Below are positions 20,552-33,174 of a stretch of 64,000 nucleotides of DNA, piece by piece (within the stretch, counting starts at the first letter, position 1; every line of letters starts with the position of its first letter). Position numbers and translations under genes: made by a program. Under the pieces are notes generated by a model that worked only from the letters and a program-made list of their open reading frames with translations, was not told the DNA's origin and did no database searches. Source of the DNA: Mangifera indica (Eukaryota > Streptophyta > Magnoliopsida > Sapindales > Anacardiaceae); the NCBI RefSeq assembly GCF_011075055.1, contig NC_058148.1, positions 2,003,322 to 2,067,321 of the forward strand, read 5' to 3'.

Positions 20552-23491
20552 ATACAAAACAAACCATAAAATCATAAAAGCAAATGTTACAGATGTGGTT
20601 CTAAAGGTCATTGGTCATGTACCTATCATATGCCCATACATTTAATGGATTTATATCAAGCATCCATCAAAAGTAATGAAAAGAAGATCTAATCAAATTT
20701 TGTTAATAATTCAGATTCTGTCGATTTGGAGAATTTTGATATTTCAAATTTTCTTCAAGATTTAGAAACCACGTATAATATTTTATGTAATTAGTACTTT
20801 GTATTCCTTCCTTTCAATGTCTTGTACTGACTAATGTAATTTTTAAATTGAAAGAAAATGGACTCCAAAATTAAAGTGTTAACTTAAAAAACTGATGATA
20901 AAAATATGTGTTTAATGGATAGTGCAACAATGCACAAAATTCTTAAAGAAAAGAAATTCTTCTTAACAATATCATCAATTGAAGCTAAAATAAATACTAT
21001 TTTATGATCAACAAACCTAATGGAAGGCTCCATAAAAGCCACAATTTTACTAAAAAATTGGACCAGATTAAGCTTTAATAATGCATTATATTCAAGGAAA
21101 TCCAAAAGAAATCTACTTAGTTTTAAATATATAAGAAATTATGGTTATCATATTGAAACCATGAATGGAAATGGTGCAAAATACCTTTGTATAACTGGTA
21201 ATATCTTCAGAAGAAAACATATACTAGAAAAATTGTCAGTTTTATCATAAAGGTAATTAAAACTAACACAGTATCAAACCAGAAGTTCTCTAATCCAAAA
21301 TTCTTTATGTTTTGGCATATCTGTTTAGGTCATTTAAGATCTACAATGATATGTAGAATTATTAAAAGTTCACATAGACATGTATTAAACAATCATAAGA
21401 TTTTCTTGTTCAGTGAAAAATTCTACATTGCTTGTTCACAAGGCAAATTAGTAGTCAGACTATCTTTTTCCAAAGTTGGAGTTGAATCCTCATCATTTCT
21501 ACAAAAGATTTAAGGGGACATAAATGGATCCATTCCTCAACCAGTTGGGCCATTTTGTTATTTCATGATTTTAATTGATGCATTTACACGATGGTCCCAT
21601 GTTTGTTTATTGTTAACTCAAAATATTACATTTGCTAAACTATTATCTCAAATTATCAAGTTGAGGACTCATTTCCCATATGACTTAATCAAGTCAATAA
21701 AGCTAGATAATGCTGGTGAATTTACATCCAAGACATTTGATGATTATTATATGTCTATAGAAATTGATGTTGAACATCTAGTCTTGTATGTCCACACTTA
21801 AAATGAATTAGCTAAATCTCTTATCAAGTGACTCTAGGTAATTGCACATACTTTATTATTACAAACTCAATTACCAATTTTTATGTGAGGACATTCTATA
21901 TTACATAATGTAATATTAATTTGCTTGTGACATTCTTCTTATCATCAACTTGATATATACTATTTGAGGATATTTGGTTATGTTATATATGTCCCTATTG
22001 CACCCCTCAATACATAAAAATAGGACTCTAACGTCGTTTAAGAATTTATACAAAATATAATAAACCATACATTATCAAGTATTTGGAACCATTAACAGGT
22101 GATCTTTTTACTGCACGTTTGATAGATTGTCACTTTGATAAAACAACATTTCCACATTTAAGGAAAAAGAAAATGCCCCCTAAAGTTAGGCATGAATTTA
22201 CTTAGCATTTGCCTATGGTGTCTCATCTAGATCCTCGCACATTCTAAAGTGAAACTAAAGTTCAAAGGATAATGAGTTTACAAATTATTATTAATCAAAT
22301 GTCTGATGCATTTGTAGATACTACAAAAATGACAAGATCACACATATCTGCTACTAATGCACTAGCAAGAATCAATATGACTACTGAATAATCCATTAAA
22401 CTTATAACTGATCAATCTACTATGTACTAGAAGTATGGTAGACCTATTAGATCAAATGATACTATCCCTTGAAAAAAAAGACAAATAATTAAATAAATAT
22501 AAATCATGATGATCTGAAAATGATTGAAAGATCTATAATCTCTAATATTCCTCTAGAAGAGGTTATAGTCCCTGAAGAGACTCAAAACCCTGAAATGGCA
22601 TAAACCCCTAAAAAATAAGAAAATAAGAATACTAAAATATCTATAAATTAAGCTTATACACAAGAGATGTGGAACTGTAAAATGATTAACATTGATGTTG
22701 TATTATCATTCATAATAGTTATTGAAATTATGAATGATAATGATTTTGAACCACGTATTGTAGATGAGTGCCAACAATGACATGATTGGCCTAAATGGGA
22801 AGAAGCGATTTGAGCAAAATTAACTTCACTTATAAAACATCAAATGTTTGGGTTTGTAGTCCCAACACTTAAAACCATCTAACCCGTTGGATATAAATGA
22901 GTATTTGTGAGAAAAATAAAATTGCTAGATATAAAACAATGTTTGCAGGCCAAGGTTTTTCCCTAAGCCGAGGTATAAATTTTGATAGAACATATGCACT
23001 TGCTATGGATATAATCACATTCAAATATTTAATTAGCTTAATAGTTTGTGAAGGACTGGATATGCATCTAATAGATGTAGTTACTACTTATTTGTATAAG
23101 AACTTGGATACTAAAATTTACAAGAAACTCACTAAAAGATTTAAATTGTTTGAAGCAAAAAGAGTTAATCCAAGAGACATATACTCAATTAAGTTAGAAA
23201 GATCATTATACGGATTTAAACAATTCAAAAGAATGTGGTACAATCGATTCAATGAATATTTGAAAAAAAGACTATGTGAATGACTTTATATGCCCTTATG
23301 TCTTTATCAAAAAGTTAAAATTGAGATTTGTCATTGTAATAGTTTATGTTGATGTCATAAATTTAATTAGGACTGATGAAAAACTCTAAAAAACTATTTA
23401 ATACATAAAAAAAAAAAAATTGAGATGAAGGATTTAGGAAGAACACAATATTGTCTTGGCCTATAGATCGAGTACAACTCAAATGGAATAC
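20552..23491 (+). pseudogene. Copia A gag knuckle, protease, integrase and reverse transcriptase
   Basis: In order: CCHC knuckle CYRCGSKGHWSCTYH (about 20590), protease CLMDSATMHKIL (about 20910; the usual DSG is DSA), LYSRKSKRNLLSFKYIRNYG, pre-integrase FWHICLGHLRS (21310), integrase core MILIDAFTRWS and IKLDNAGEFTS, SPSIIRYLEPLTGD-like part (about 22070), RT start YKTMFAGQGFS and RSLYGFKQFKRMWYNRFNEY (22930-23270). The RT catalytic motif near 23340 reads YVDV instead of YVDD. Numerous stops are present. The frame is cut by gypsy C after GIEYNSNGI-like sequence. Confidence 0.85.
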
Positions 23492-24159
23492 TATAATATC
23501 CTCAAATATGTTTCAGGGGCAATTACATCTTTTGACTCTGTTTGGAGATATTTCCAATCATATATGTGTGTTTTTAGATATATATATATATATAGATATA
23601 TAAAAAAAAAAACACACACACACATATATATAATAATATATTGAAAAAGTATGTAGATATATATGTTGGAGAGAAAAGTCAATAAAGGAAACCTTCACCT
23701 TTTGCTTTTTCCATCATTCTCTCGTCTCTTCCAGAAGAAGACAGTTTTCTTCCTTTCTTTGCTGCATTTTTTAAGAACAGGGAGTGATTTTGGGAGGGTT
23801 TTGGAAGATAAATAAGGAAAAAATTAGCTTTAGTAACCAAAATATCTCTTCCTTTTCCCTTTACCGATGTATATATATATTGGATGCATGTTATATGAAT
23901 ATGTTAGTATGTTTTTGTGTTGATTTAAGGTGATTTTGGTGATAAAGGAAGCAAAACAAAGAGAAGGGAGCCAACTTGCAAAGATTGGCTTGAAACAAGG
24001 TAAGGGGGTATCAACTTTGATATGTTACATGTTTTAGGCTTTTGGTTCTTTGGATCTATGTTATAAATGATGATTTTGAAGTTGAGAAATGTTGTTTTGC
24101 TATTTGGGATGTCTATGTGTGTGATTTTGTTCATAGCAGAAAGTTACATAATATTTACA

Positions 24160-24900
24160 GTTTTACCACTGAATTTGTCCTATGTTTTGGCTGCCTCATC
24201 TAATGAATTATGAGTTCTATTATATCTTGTTGTAAAACTCTTTGAATCGTCTTTCCAATTATATATAGCTTGTATGAATTAAAGATCATTTGGACTGTTA
24301 AATATTGTATGAACCAAAAGGATTGCTTTACTAAATAAACAGGGGAGAGTTTTTGCCATTGATTTCATCTCACATTTTGACTACCTTAGCTAATGAATTA
24401 TGAGTTCTATTATATGTTGTTGGAAATATATTTGAATCCTCTTTCCAATGATATATATCTTGTATGAATTAGAGATCATTTGGACTGTAAAATATTATAT
24501 GAACCAAAAGGACTGCTTTATTAAATAAACTGGGGAGAGTTTTTACCAATGATTTCATCTCACGTTTTGACTGCTTTAGCTAATGAATTATGAGTACTAT
24601 TATAGCTTCTTGGAAAGCTCTTTGAATTCTCTAGTCAGTGATCTATAGCTTGTATAAATTAGGGATCAATTGAACTGTTAAATATTGTATGAACCACAAG
24701 GGCTGTTTTACCAAATAAATAGAGGAGTCAGGTTTTTGCCATTGATTTCATTTCATGTTTTTACTGCCTTATATAATGAATTGTGAGTGCTATTATAGTG
24801 TGTTGAAAATCTCTTTGAATCATCTTTCCAATGATATATAGCTTGTATGAATTAGATACCGTTTGGACTATGAAATTGTATGAAACAGAATGCTACCTTG
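24160..24900. repeat. ~190-bp tandem repeat in LTR C, about 4 units
   Basis: The marker TAATGAATTATGAG recurs at 24201, 24391, 24581 and 24774 (spacing 190, 190, 193). Each unit includes TTTCCAATGATATATAGCTT, ATTTGGACTGTTAAATATTG and TTGCCATTGATTTCATCTCA. The same array recurs in the LTRs at 30319-30960, 50085-50570 and 59400-60060. Confidence 0.85.
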
Positions 24901-24933
24901 TCAAATGAACAGGGCTATGAACAATATTTCACA

Positions 24934-25030
24934 GTTTTGGAAAGGAAAAGAAAGAAAAGAAAGGAAAGGAAAGGAAAGGAAAGAAATGAGAGAAAAAAAA
25001 AAAAAGAAGAAAAGAAAGAAAAACAAGAAA
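24934..25030. repeat. Polypurine GGAAA/GAAAA tract in LTR C
   Basis: Almost uninterrupted purine strand of about 95 bases made of GGAAA and AAGAAA units. Equivalent tracts sit at about 31060-31150, 50625-50710 and 60143-60210. Confidence 0.85.
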
Positions 25031-25170
25031 AGGAATTCGAGGTTTAAGATTCAGAGGTCGTTTCAAGAATATGGTTTGGTGAATTATGAATAGATTTAGA
25101 TGGAAGCAAGATTAGTAAGATATAAGACACGCATGCATGCTATGAATTATGAGGGGGCACTTTACACTAC

Positions 25171-25255
25171 ACCGCCCGTAGTAGGGCACGTCCGTAGTAG
25201 GTTATGTCCGTAGTAGGACATAGACCCCAGTAGGGTTTACTCGCAGTAGAGCTCA
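25171..25255. repeat. ~16-bp GTAGTAGG minisatellite in LTR C
   Basis: Units of the form CGTAGTAGG(G/A)CACGTC repeat with a 14-19-bp step. It recurs at about 31297-31390, 50852-50935 and 60357-60445, with unit number and sequence differing between LTRs. Confidence 0.8.
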
Positions 25256-25913
25256 ATTCAAATTCAGAAATGGTGTAGTGAAAGAAAGAAAGAGAGCTCG
25301 AGCTTAGAAAAGTGCCTAATCCCTATAGTTAGCTTTCAAAAAGTATCAAATAGACACAAGATAGGACAAAGTATGACCCAAATAGTAAAGAATGAACTAG
25401 ATTATCCCCTCGATTTCTTATAGGGGTTTTGAGTGAGGTTGAGTCCCGAGAGTGAGTTAGAACAGGAAAGGAGATAGTTTACTTAATTCTTTCCCCTTAC
25501 TGAGTGTTCTTATCACTCACTTCATTTTCTTTCATGAGTGTAGGTACAGGTGATCAAGGTAACTGCAAGGCAGGGTCAAGTTAGCGTAGGTAGATCTGGC
25601 TGAAGCAGGTTATCTTTGGTTTATATTACATACATACGGTCGCATGTTCTTATTGCTTTTGGATCTTTTTGGGATGATTGTATAGTTGTATATGATTACT
25701 CCATGTTTTTAGATACTTTCAGATGAGTTTTCATATGAGTATATATATCTTTTGTTTGCTTTCAAATTTTCAATTTTCTTAGAATACTTTCTAAATACTA
25801 TTAGTGATACGTTCATTTTAAAATATTTTTAAAAGAAAAAAAATGGACGCTCCAGATATTAATTCGAAACATTTATCCTTCAGTGGGTAATACTTTTAAG
25901 GAGGGATGTTACA

Positions 25914-25935
25914 AGTTGGTATCAAAGCATGATTT
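25914..25935 (+). promoter_or_regulatory. Primer-binding site of gypsy C copy 1
   Basis: TTGGTATCAAAGCATG follows the LTR end ...GTTACA after two bases. It corresponds to TGGTATCAGAGC, complementary to initiator tRNA-Met; copy 2 has the unmutated form at 51597. Confidence 0.85.
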
Positions 25936-25989
25936 TGGGAACCCAAAAGATGTTTTCTAAAACAAAATGGAATAATCCAAAATAACACA

Positions 25990-28900
25990 AAAATGGAATA
26001 CCCTTCAGCCACGTTATGTATAGCTGCCCCAGTGAGAGTAGAGTAGCAACAACCTATAAGAGGGGCCATAACCAGAGTTTATAAGATCACCCAAGGACCA
26101 ATAGAGGCTAACCCATTAGCAGTCACAGATCATATTTTCTATCTTGATACTCCTCTTTATGTTTTAGTTGATTGTGGGGCTACTCATTGTTTTACAGCCA
26201 AGAGTTTGCTTAAGAGGTTAAAGTTGCAACCCGTTAGAATAGCCTAGAGGATTATCATCGAATTACCTGATAGGGGGTCAGTCATTAGTGAGATGATGTT
26301 GCTAAGACAAAGTATTATGATTCAGGGTCGACAGTTACTAGTAGACCTGATTGTGTTTGAAATGCCAGATTTTGACATAATTTTAGGGATGGACTTTTTG
26401 GGGAGATACGAAATTGAGATTGATTGTAAAAAGAAGAAAGTGAGATTTAACTTGGACCCTAAAGATCAATTCAAGTTCGGTGAGGGTCATATCCGGAGTT
26501 TGATGATCAATATGTTGAAAGCTAATAAAATGTTGAAAACATGATGTATAGGATATTTGGCTCATGTAGTGGGCAAGGCTGAGTCAGACCCAACTATTGA
26601 TGAGACGTTAGTGGTATGTAAGTTTCATATATGTTTCCAAGTGAGCTACCAGGATTAGCTCCTTAACGAGAGGTTGAGTTTAGTATAGAGTTGGCACCTG
26701 TCACAACACTTATTTCAAGAGCACCCTATCGAATGACCCCTGCTGAATTACAAGAATTAAAAAAGTAGTTTTAAGAGTTATTAGATCATGGTTTTATCAT
26801 ACCGAGTCATTCTCCTTGGGGAGCTTCCATCCTATTTGTGAAAAAGAAATATGGGTCTATGAGGATATGCATCGATTATAAAGAGCTAATTAAAGTCATA
26901 GTTAAGAACAAATTCCTGTTACCTAGGATTGATGACTTATTTGATCAGTTGAAGGGATCCGTGGTCTTCTCCAAGATAGATTCGAGATCTAGTTATCACC
27001 AGGTGAGAGTGGCAGAGAAGGATATACCTAAGACAGTTTTCTCAACAAGGTATGGCCACTTTGAGTTTGTAGTGATATCATTCGGATTGACAAATGCCTC
27101 TGTAGTATTTATGGATTTGATGAACATGGTATTCCATAACTGTCTGGATAAATTTATTGTAGTATTCATTGATGATATCTTAGTGTATTCTTACAATCGA
27201 GAAGAACATGAACAACACTTAAGGTTTACCCTCCAGAGGTTGAGAGAAAAACAACTATATGCCAAATTCTCAAAATGTGAATTTTGGCTAGATAGAGTTA
27301 CCTTTTTGGGGCATGTAATTTCAACAGAGGGTATATCTATGGATCCCAGTAAGATCAAAGTAATAGTTGAATGGTAGAGACCAAAGACAGTCAAAGAGGT
27401 TCATAGTTTCCTAGGTTTGGTGGGGTATTACCGAAGGTTTGTGGAAGGATTTGCCAGATTAGCTAGACCTCTTACAACCCTCACAAAGAAAGCAACACCA
27501 TTTCAGTGGTTAGATGCTTGCGAAACAAGCTTCCAAGAATTAAAAAGAAGATTGACTATTGTTCCGATGTTAGCACTCCCAGAGGAGGGAGTTGAGTACA
27601 ATTTATACACTGATGCCTCACATGGTGGTTTAGGAGCAGTGTTGACGCAACAAGGCAAGGTGATAGCATATGCCTCAACATAATTGAAAGAATTTGAAAC
27701 CCGATACCCTATTCATGATTTGGAGTTAGCAGCGGTAATTTTTGCTTTGAAAATCTGGAGACACTATTTGTATAGGGTAAGATGTAATATTTATACTGAC
27801 CATAAGAGTCTCAGATATTTCTTCACTCAGAAGGAGTTTAATATGAGACAGAGGCGATGGCTCGAGTTAGTAAAAGACTATGACTGTGATATTAAGTACC
27901 ATTTAGGCAAGGCTAATGTGGTTGCAGATGCCTTCAATAGAAATGTGATGATATCACAACTGATAGTCCAGAGAAAAATTTAGAGAGATATGGACCAGAA
28001 GTAGATTAAACTTATGATTGGAGCCCTCGCCAGATTAAAGATTCAGCCCACTCTCATAAATGAGATTCAAGAGGCTCAGACACAAGATGAATGGTGTCAA
28101 CAGAAAGTTCAGAAGGTTCAAGAGGGTCTCGAGATAGATTTTCAAGTATCAAATAGAATTCTCAAATTCAAAAATTGAGTATATATTCCTCAGATGACTA
28201 AATTAAGACAGAGAATTCTTACAAAGGCTCATAGTTCTCTTTACACTGCCCACCCTAGGGGTGTAAAGATGTATTAGGATTTAAAAAGACATTTTTGGTG
28301 GTCAGGCATGAAAAGGGATATAGGTGAGTTTGTTACTAGATGTCTTACATGTAAGCAAATTAAGGCTGAACACTAGAGACCTTCAGGGTTGCTTCAGCCT
28401 CTGCCTATTCCAGAGTGGAAATGTGAGCATATCTCCATGGACTTCATTAGTGGACTCTCTAGAGTTCAGAATGGATGTAATGCTATCTGGGTGATTGTGG
28501 ATAGATTGACCAAGTCAGCTCATTTTCTGCCCATCAAAGATACTACTACCATATATCAGCTAGGGAGATTATATGTTAGGGAGATTATTAGATTACATGG
28601 TGTAACTAAGACGATAGTATCTAATCGTGATACAAGATTTGTATCAGTTTTTTGGAAGAGTCTCCAAAGATCCTTGGATACTAATTTGGCATTTAGTATA
28701 ACCTATTATTCTCAGACGGATGGTTAGACAAAAAGGATTAATCAGATTTTGGAAGACATGTAAAAAGCTTGTTGTCTAGATCATAAAACTACATGGGTAG
28801 AAATGTTACCCTTGGTGGAGTTTGCTTATAATAATAGCTACCAGACGACTATTCAGATGGCACCTTATGAGGCATTATATGGTAGGAGGTGTCGTTCCCC

Positions 28901-29449
28901 TCTTCACTAGGATGAGATAGGAGAGAGAGATGTGTTATCCAACTCTCTTGGGCCTAAATTGACCCAGAAAATGATTGATGATGTCCAACTGATCAGGCAA
29001 AGAATAAAACAGGCCCAGGATCGACAGAAAAGTTATACAGACCATCGACGCTGAGACTTGGAATTCAATGTAGGTGAATTTGTCTTTGTAAAGGAAAACT
29101 AGCTCCCAGATTTATTGGTCCATATGAGATAATTGAAAGAGTTGGTAAAGTGGCTTACAAATTGGCTTTACCAACGAGTATGGACTAGATTCATAATGTA
29201 TTTCATATCTCATCGTTGATGAGATGCTTTGGTGATCATTCCCAAGTTGTGAATACAGATGATATCAAGTTATCAGAAGACCTTAGTTATAAAGAAACAC
29301 CGATTCAGATACTTGACAGGAGAATTAAACAACTAAGGAATTGACAGATTCCTCTAGTAAAGGTCTAATAGAGAAACCAAAAGGTAAAGGAGGCCACCTG
29401 GTTCTTGGAGCAAACCATGAAAGAGAAGTATCTATAGTTGTTTTTATGA
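25990..29449 (+). pseudogene. Gypsy C copy 1 pol: protease, RT, RNase H, integrase, chromodomain remnant
   Basis: After a short gag remnant: protease LVDCGATHCFTAKS (26165; consensus DSGATHSF altered), [35 protein letters not shown] (26840), [22 protein letters not shown] catalytic loop (27165), RNase H LYTDASHGGLGAVL and [12 protein letters not shown], integrase MDFISGLSRVQNGCNAIW (28440) and VSNRDTRF. The C-terminal part has a ~40-bp deletion near 29095 that shifts the frame before the chromodomain; FHIS and LRKC-like remnants follow out of frame. Compared with copy 2, about 1.15 kb of gag is gone. Many in-frame stops. Confidence 0.85.
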
Positions 29450-29484
29450 ATTTCGAGGACGAATTTCTTGTGAGGGGTAAGAGT

Positions 29485-32041
29485 TATAATACCCTCAAAT
29501 ATGTTCCAAGGGTAATTACATCTTTTGATCCTGTTTGGAGATATTTCTAATCGTATGTGCGTGTTTTTAGATATATATATATATATATATAATATATATA
29601 AAAAAATCAAATATGTTCCAAGGGTAATTATGTCTTTTGACTCTGTTTTGAGATATTTCCAATCGTATGTGTGTGTTTTTAGATATATATATATATAGAT
29701 ATATATAAAAAAAAACACACACATATATATATAATAATATATTGAAAAAGTATGTAGATATATATGTTAGAGAGAAAAATCAATAAAGGAAACCTTCACC
29801 TTTTGCTTTTTCCATCATTCTCTCGTCTCTTCCAGAAGAAGGCAGTCTTCTTCCTTTCTTTGCTGCATTTTTAAGAACAGTGAGTGATTTTAGGAGGGTT
29901 TTGGAATATAAATAAGGAAGGAAATAAGAGGAAACACTTTGGGAGCCTTGGTAACCAAAATATCTCTTCCTTTTCCTTTTACCTATGTATATATATATTG
30001 GATGCATGTTATATGAATATGTTAGTATGTTTTGGTGTTGATTTAAGGTGATTTTGGTGATAAAGGAAGCAAAACAAAGAAAAGGGAGCCAATTTGCAAA
30101 GATTGGTTTGAAACAAGGTAAGGGGGTATCAACCTTGATATGTTGCATGTTTTAGGCTTTTGATTCCTTGGATCTATGTTATAAATGATGATTTTGAAGT
30201 TGAGAAATGTTGTTTTGCTATTTTGGATGTCTATGTGTGTGATTTTGTTCTTGGCAGAAAGTTGCATAATATTTATAGGTTTGTCACTGTATTCGTCTCA
30301 CGTTTTGACTGTCTTATCTAATGAATTGTGGGTTCTATTATATCTTGTTGGAAAGCTCTTTGAATCATCTTTCCAATGATATATAACTTGTATGAATTAG
30401 AGATCCTTTGGACTGTTAAATATTGTATGAACCAAAAGGACTGCTTTACTAAATAAACAAGGGAGAGTTTTTGCCACTGATTTCATCTCATGTTTTGACT
30501 GCCTTGGTTAATGAATTATGAGTGCTCTTATAGCTTGTTGGAAAGCTCTTTGAATTATCTCTTTAGTGATCTATAGCTTGTATAAATTGGGGATCATTTG
30601 AACTATTAAATATTGTATGAACCATAAGGGCTGCTTTACCAAATAAACAGAGGAGTCAGTTTTTTGCTATTAAATTCATTTCACGTTTTTACTGCCTTAG
30701 CTAATGAATTATGAGTGCTATTATAGTGTGTTGGAAAGCTCTTTGAATTTTATCTTCAGTGATCTATAGTTTGTATAAATTGGGGATCATTTGAGCTGTT
30801 AAATATTGTATGAACCACAAGGGCTACTTTACCAAATAAATAGAGGAGTCAATTTTTTGCCATTGATTTCATTTCACATTTTGATTGTCTTATCTAATGA
30901 ATTATGAGTGTTATTATAGCGTTTTGGAAATCTCTTTGAATCCTCTTTCCAATGATATATAGCTTGTATTCATTAGACATCGTTTGGACTGTGAAATTGC
31001 ATGAAACAGAAGGCCACCCTGTCAAATGAATAGGGCTGTGAACAGTATTTCACAGTTTTGGAAAAGAAAGGAAAGGAAAGAAAAGAAAAGAGAGAAAAAA
31101 AAAGAAGAAGAAAAGAGAGAAAAAAAAAAGAAGAAAAGAAAGAAAAACAAGAAAAGGAATTCGGGGCTTAAGATTCAGGGGTCGTCTCAATAATATGGTC
31201 TGGTGAATTATGAATAGATTTAGATAGAAGCAAAATTAGTAAGATATAAGACACGCATGCATGCTATGAACTATGAGGGGGCACTTTACACTACACCGCC
31301 TACAGTAGGGCACGTCCGCAGTAGGGCACGTCCGTAGTAGGACATGCTCGTAGTAGCATATAGACCCCAGTAGGGTCCACTCACAGTAGAGCTCAATTCA
31401 GATTTAGAAATGGTGTAGTGAAAGAAAGAAAGAGAGCTCGAGCTTAGAAAAGTTCAAATCCCTATAGTTAGCTTCCAGAAAGTATCAAATAGACACTAGA
31501 TGGGACAAAGTATGACTCAAATTGTAAAGAATAAACTAGATTATCCCCTCGATTTATTATAGGGGTTGTGAGTGAGGTTGAGTCCCGAGAGTGAGTTAGA
31601 ACAGGAAAGGGGATAGTTTAGTTAATTTTTTCCCCTTACTGAGTGTTCTTATCACTCACTTCCTTTTCTTTCATGATTGCAGGTACAGGTGATCAAGATA
31701 ACTGTGAGGCAGGGTTAGGTCAGCATAGGTAGATCCGGCTGGAGCAAGTTATGTCTAGTTTATATTATATGTATACAGTCACATGTTCTTGTTGCTTTTA
31801 AACCTTTTTGGGATGATTGTATAGTTGTATATGATTACTCCATGTTTTCAGATGTTTTCATATGAGTATATATATCTTTTGTTCGCTTCCAGATTTTCAG
31901 TTTTCTTAGAATACTTTCTAAATACGTTTAGTGATGCGTTTATTTTAAAATATTTTTAAAAGAAAAAAAAATAAATGCTATGGATATTAATTCGTAACAT
32001 TTCTCCTTCATTGGGTAGTACTTCTAGGGAGGGATACTATA
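29485..32041 (+). repeat. 3' LTR of gypsy C copy 1
   Basis: 2557 bp. It aligns with 23492-25913 but has an additional ~115-bp tandem duplication of its start (29497-29600 and 29605-29720, each with AAATATGTTCCAAGGGTAAT and a TA-run). The same arrangement occurs in the copy 2 3' LTR but not in either 5' LTR. Confidence 0.85.
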
Positions 32042-32046
32042 AATAC

Positions 32047-32898
32047 TTATCCATCAATCATCATATATTGAAAAATTACTAAAACACTTTACTATTGGTA
32101 AGGTTCATCCTTTAAGTACCTCAATAGTTATTCGGTCTCTTAATCTAAAGAATGACTTATTTCTTCATAAAAAAGAAGATGAAAAGATACTTGGTCTTGA
32201 AATACCATATCTTAATGTCATTGGAGCCCTATTATGTTTAGCCCAATGCACTAGACCAAATATATCCTTCACAGTGAATTTATTAGCCTAATTTACCTCG
32301 TACCAACTCGTCACCACTAGAATAGAATCAAGCATATACTTCATTACCTATTTGAGATTCTTCTATTTTATCAAATCCTCTAAAAATCCTAGTTTGATTA
32401 GAAATGCAAATATTGGCTATCTTTCTGACCCTTATAAGGGTTACTCGCAAACGAGATATATTTTTACTTGTAATAACATAACAATATTATAGAGATCCAC
32501 CAAACAAACTTCGGTTGCAATATCTTCAAATTATTCAGAGATTCTAGCTTTCTATGAATTTAGCCAAGAATGCTTATGGTTACGGTTTGTCATTCATCAT
32601 ATCTAAAATACATACAGTCTTTCTTTTATAACAAACACTTCTTCCATTTTATATAAAGAGAATGCAAGATATATTACCCAAATTAGAGATAGATATATTA
32701 AAGGAGACAGAACTAAACATATCTCTCCGAAATTCTTTTATACTCACGAATTCTAGTAGAGTCAAAAGATTAATATCAAACAACTACGATCTAATGATAA
32801 CCTTGCAAAATTTGTTTACTAAGACAATACTAGCATCACCATTTGACAAGTTAGTGTACAACATCAATATGCAGCGACTCAACAAACAACTAAATTAA
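32047..32898 (+). pseudogene. Copia A copy 1 RNase H and pol C-terminus
   Basis: Translation with shifts: KVHPLSTS-like start, IGALLCLAQCTRPNISFTVN (about 32220), NANIGYLSDPYKGYSQTRYI (about 32410), STKQTSVAISSNYSEI-like part (about 32500), LITLQNLFTKTILASPFDKL and NMQRLNKQLN to a stop at 32898. This is the last part of Copia pol. It continues the frame cut at 23491. Confidence 0.85.
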
Positions 32899-33174
32899 TT
32901 GTACTATAATTAGGGAAAACATTCGTCAGGAGGAGCAAATTGTTTAAAGTGTGTCACATATTAAACAAAATGTGCACTATACTCTTCTTTCCTTCACTAG
33001 GTTTTGTTCTACTAGGTTTTTTAAGTAAAGTTTTTAATAAGGTAATTTAAGTATGTCCAACCTCACTTTATAAAATATTAAATAATGTTCCTATACTTTG
33101 GTTTTTATCCCACTGAGTTTTTCTTTAGCAAGGTTAATGTAATTATTTATAAGTGATGGAAATCCAAAGGAGAG
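32899..33174 (+). other. Copia A 3' untranslated region and polypurine tract
   Basis: Non-coding. It includes GGTTTTGTTCTACTAGG and a terminal AAATCCAAAGGAGAG (33160-33174) that abuts the 3' LTR and is the probable polypurine tract. Confidence 0.7.

Larger units (their letters stand above)
23492..25913 (+). repeat. 5' LTR of gypsy C copy 1
   Basis: 2422 bp. Contains a TA/CA microsatellite (about 23576-23640), four ~190-bp tandem units (24160-24900), a GGAAA purine tract (24934-25030), and a GTAGTAGG minisatellite (25171-25255). Ends GGAGGGATGTTACA at the primer-binding site. Confidence 0.85.
23492..32041 (+). mobile_element. Gypsy C, copy 1 (Tekay/Del-type chromovirus), gag deleted
   Basis: A complete insertion flanked by the 5-bp target duplication AATAC (23487-23491 and 32042-32046). 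LTRs at 23492-25913 and 29485-32041 start T(G/A)TAATA(C/T)CCTC and end near GGATGTTACA. The primer-binding site GTTGGTATCAAAGCATG follows the 5' LTR and a purine tract precedes the 3' LTR. The internal region is only ~3.57 kb against ~4.75 kb in copy 2, because most of gag is missing. Protease to chromodomain remain, with many stops. Confidence 0.9.

Noticed and set aside
29780..30148. 122-codon minus-strand frame, recurring at 56735 and 58899
   Set aside because: It lies in LTR C, antisense to the element, and recurs only because the LTR recurs; frames differ between copies and there is no domain.
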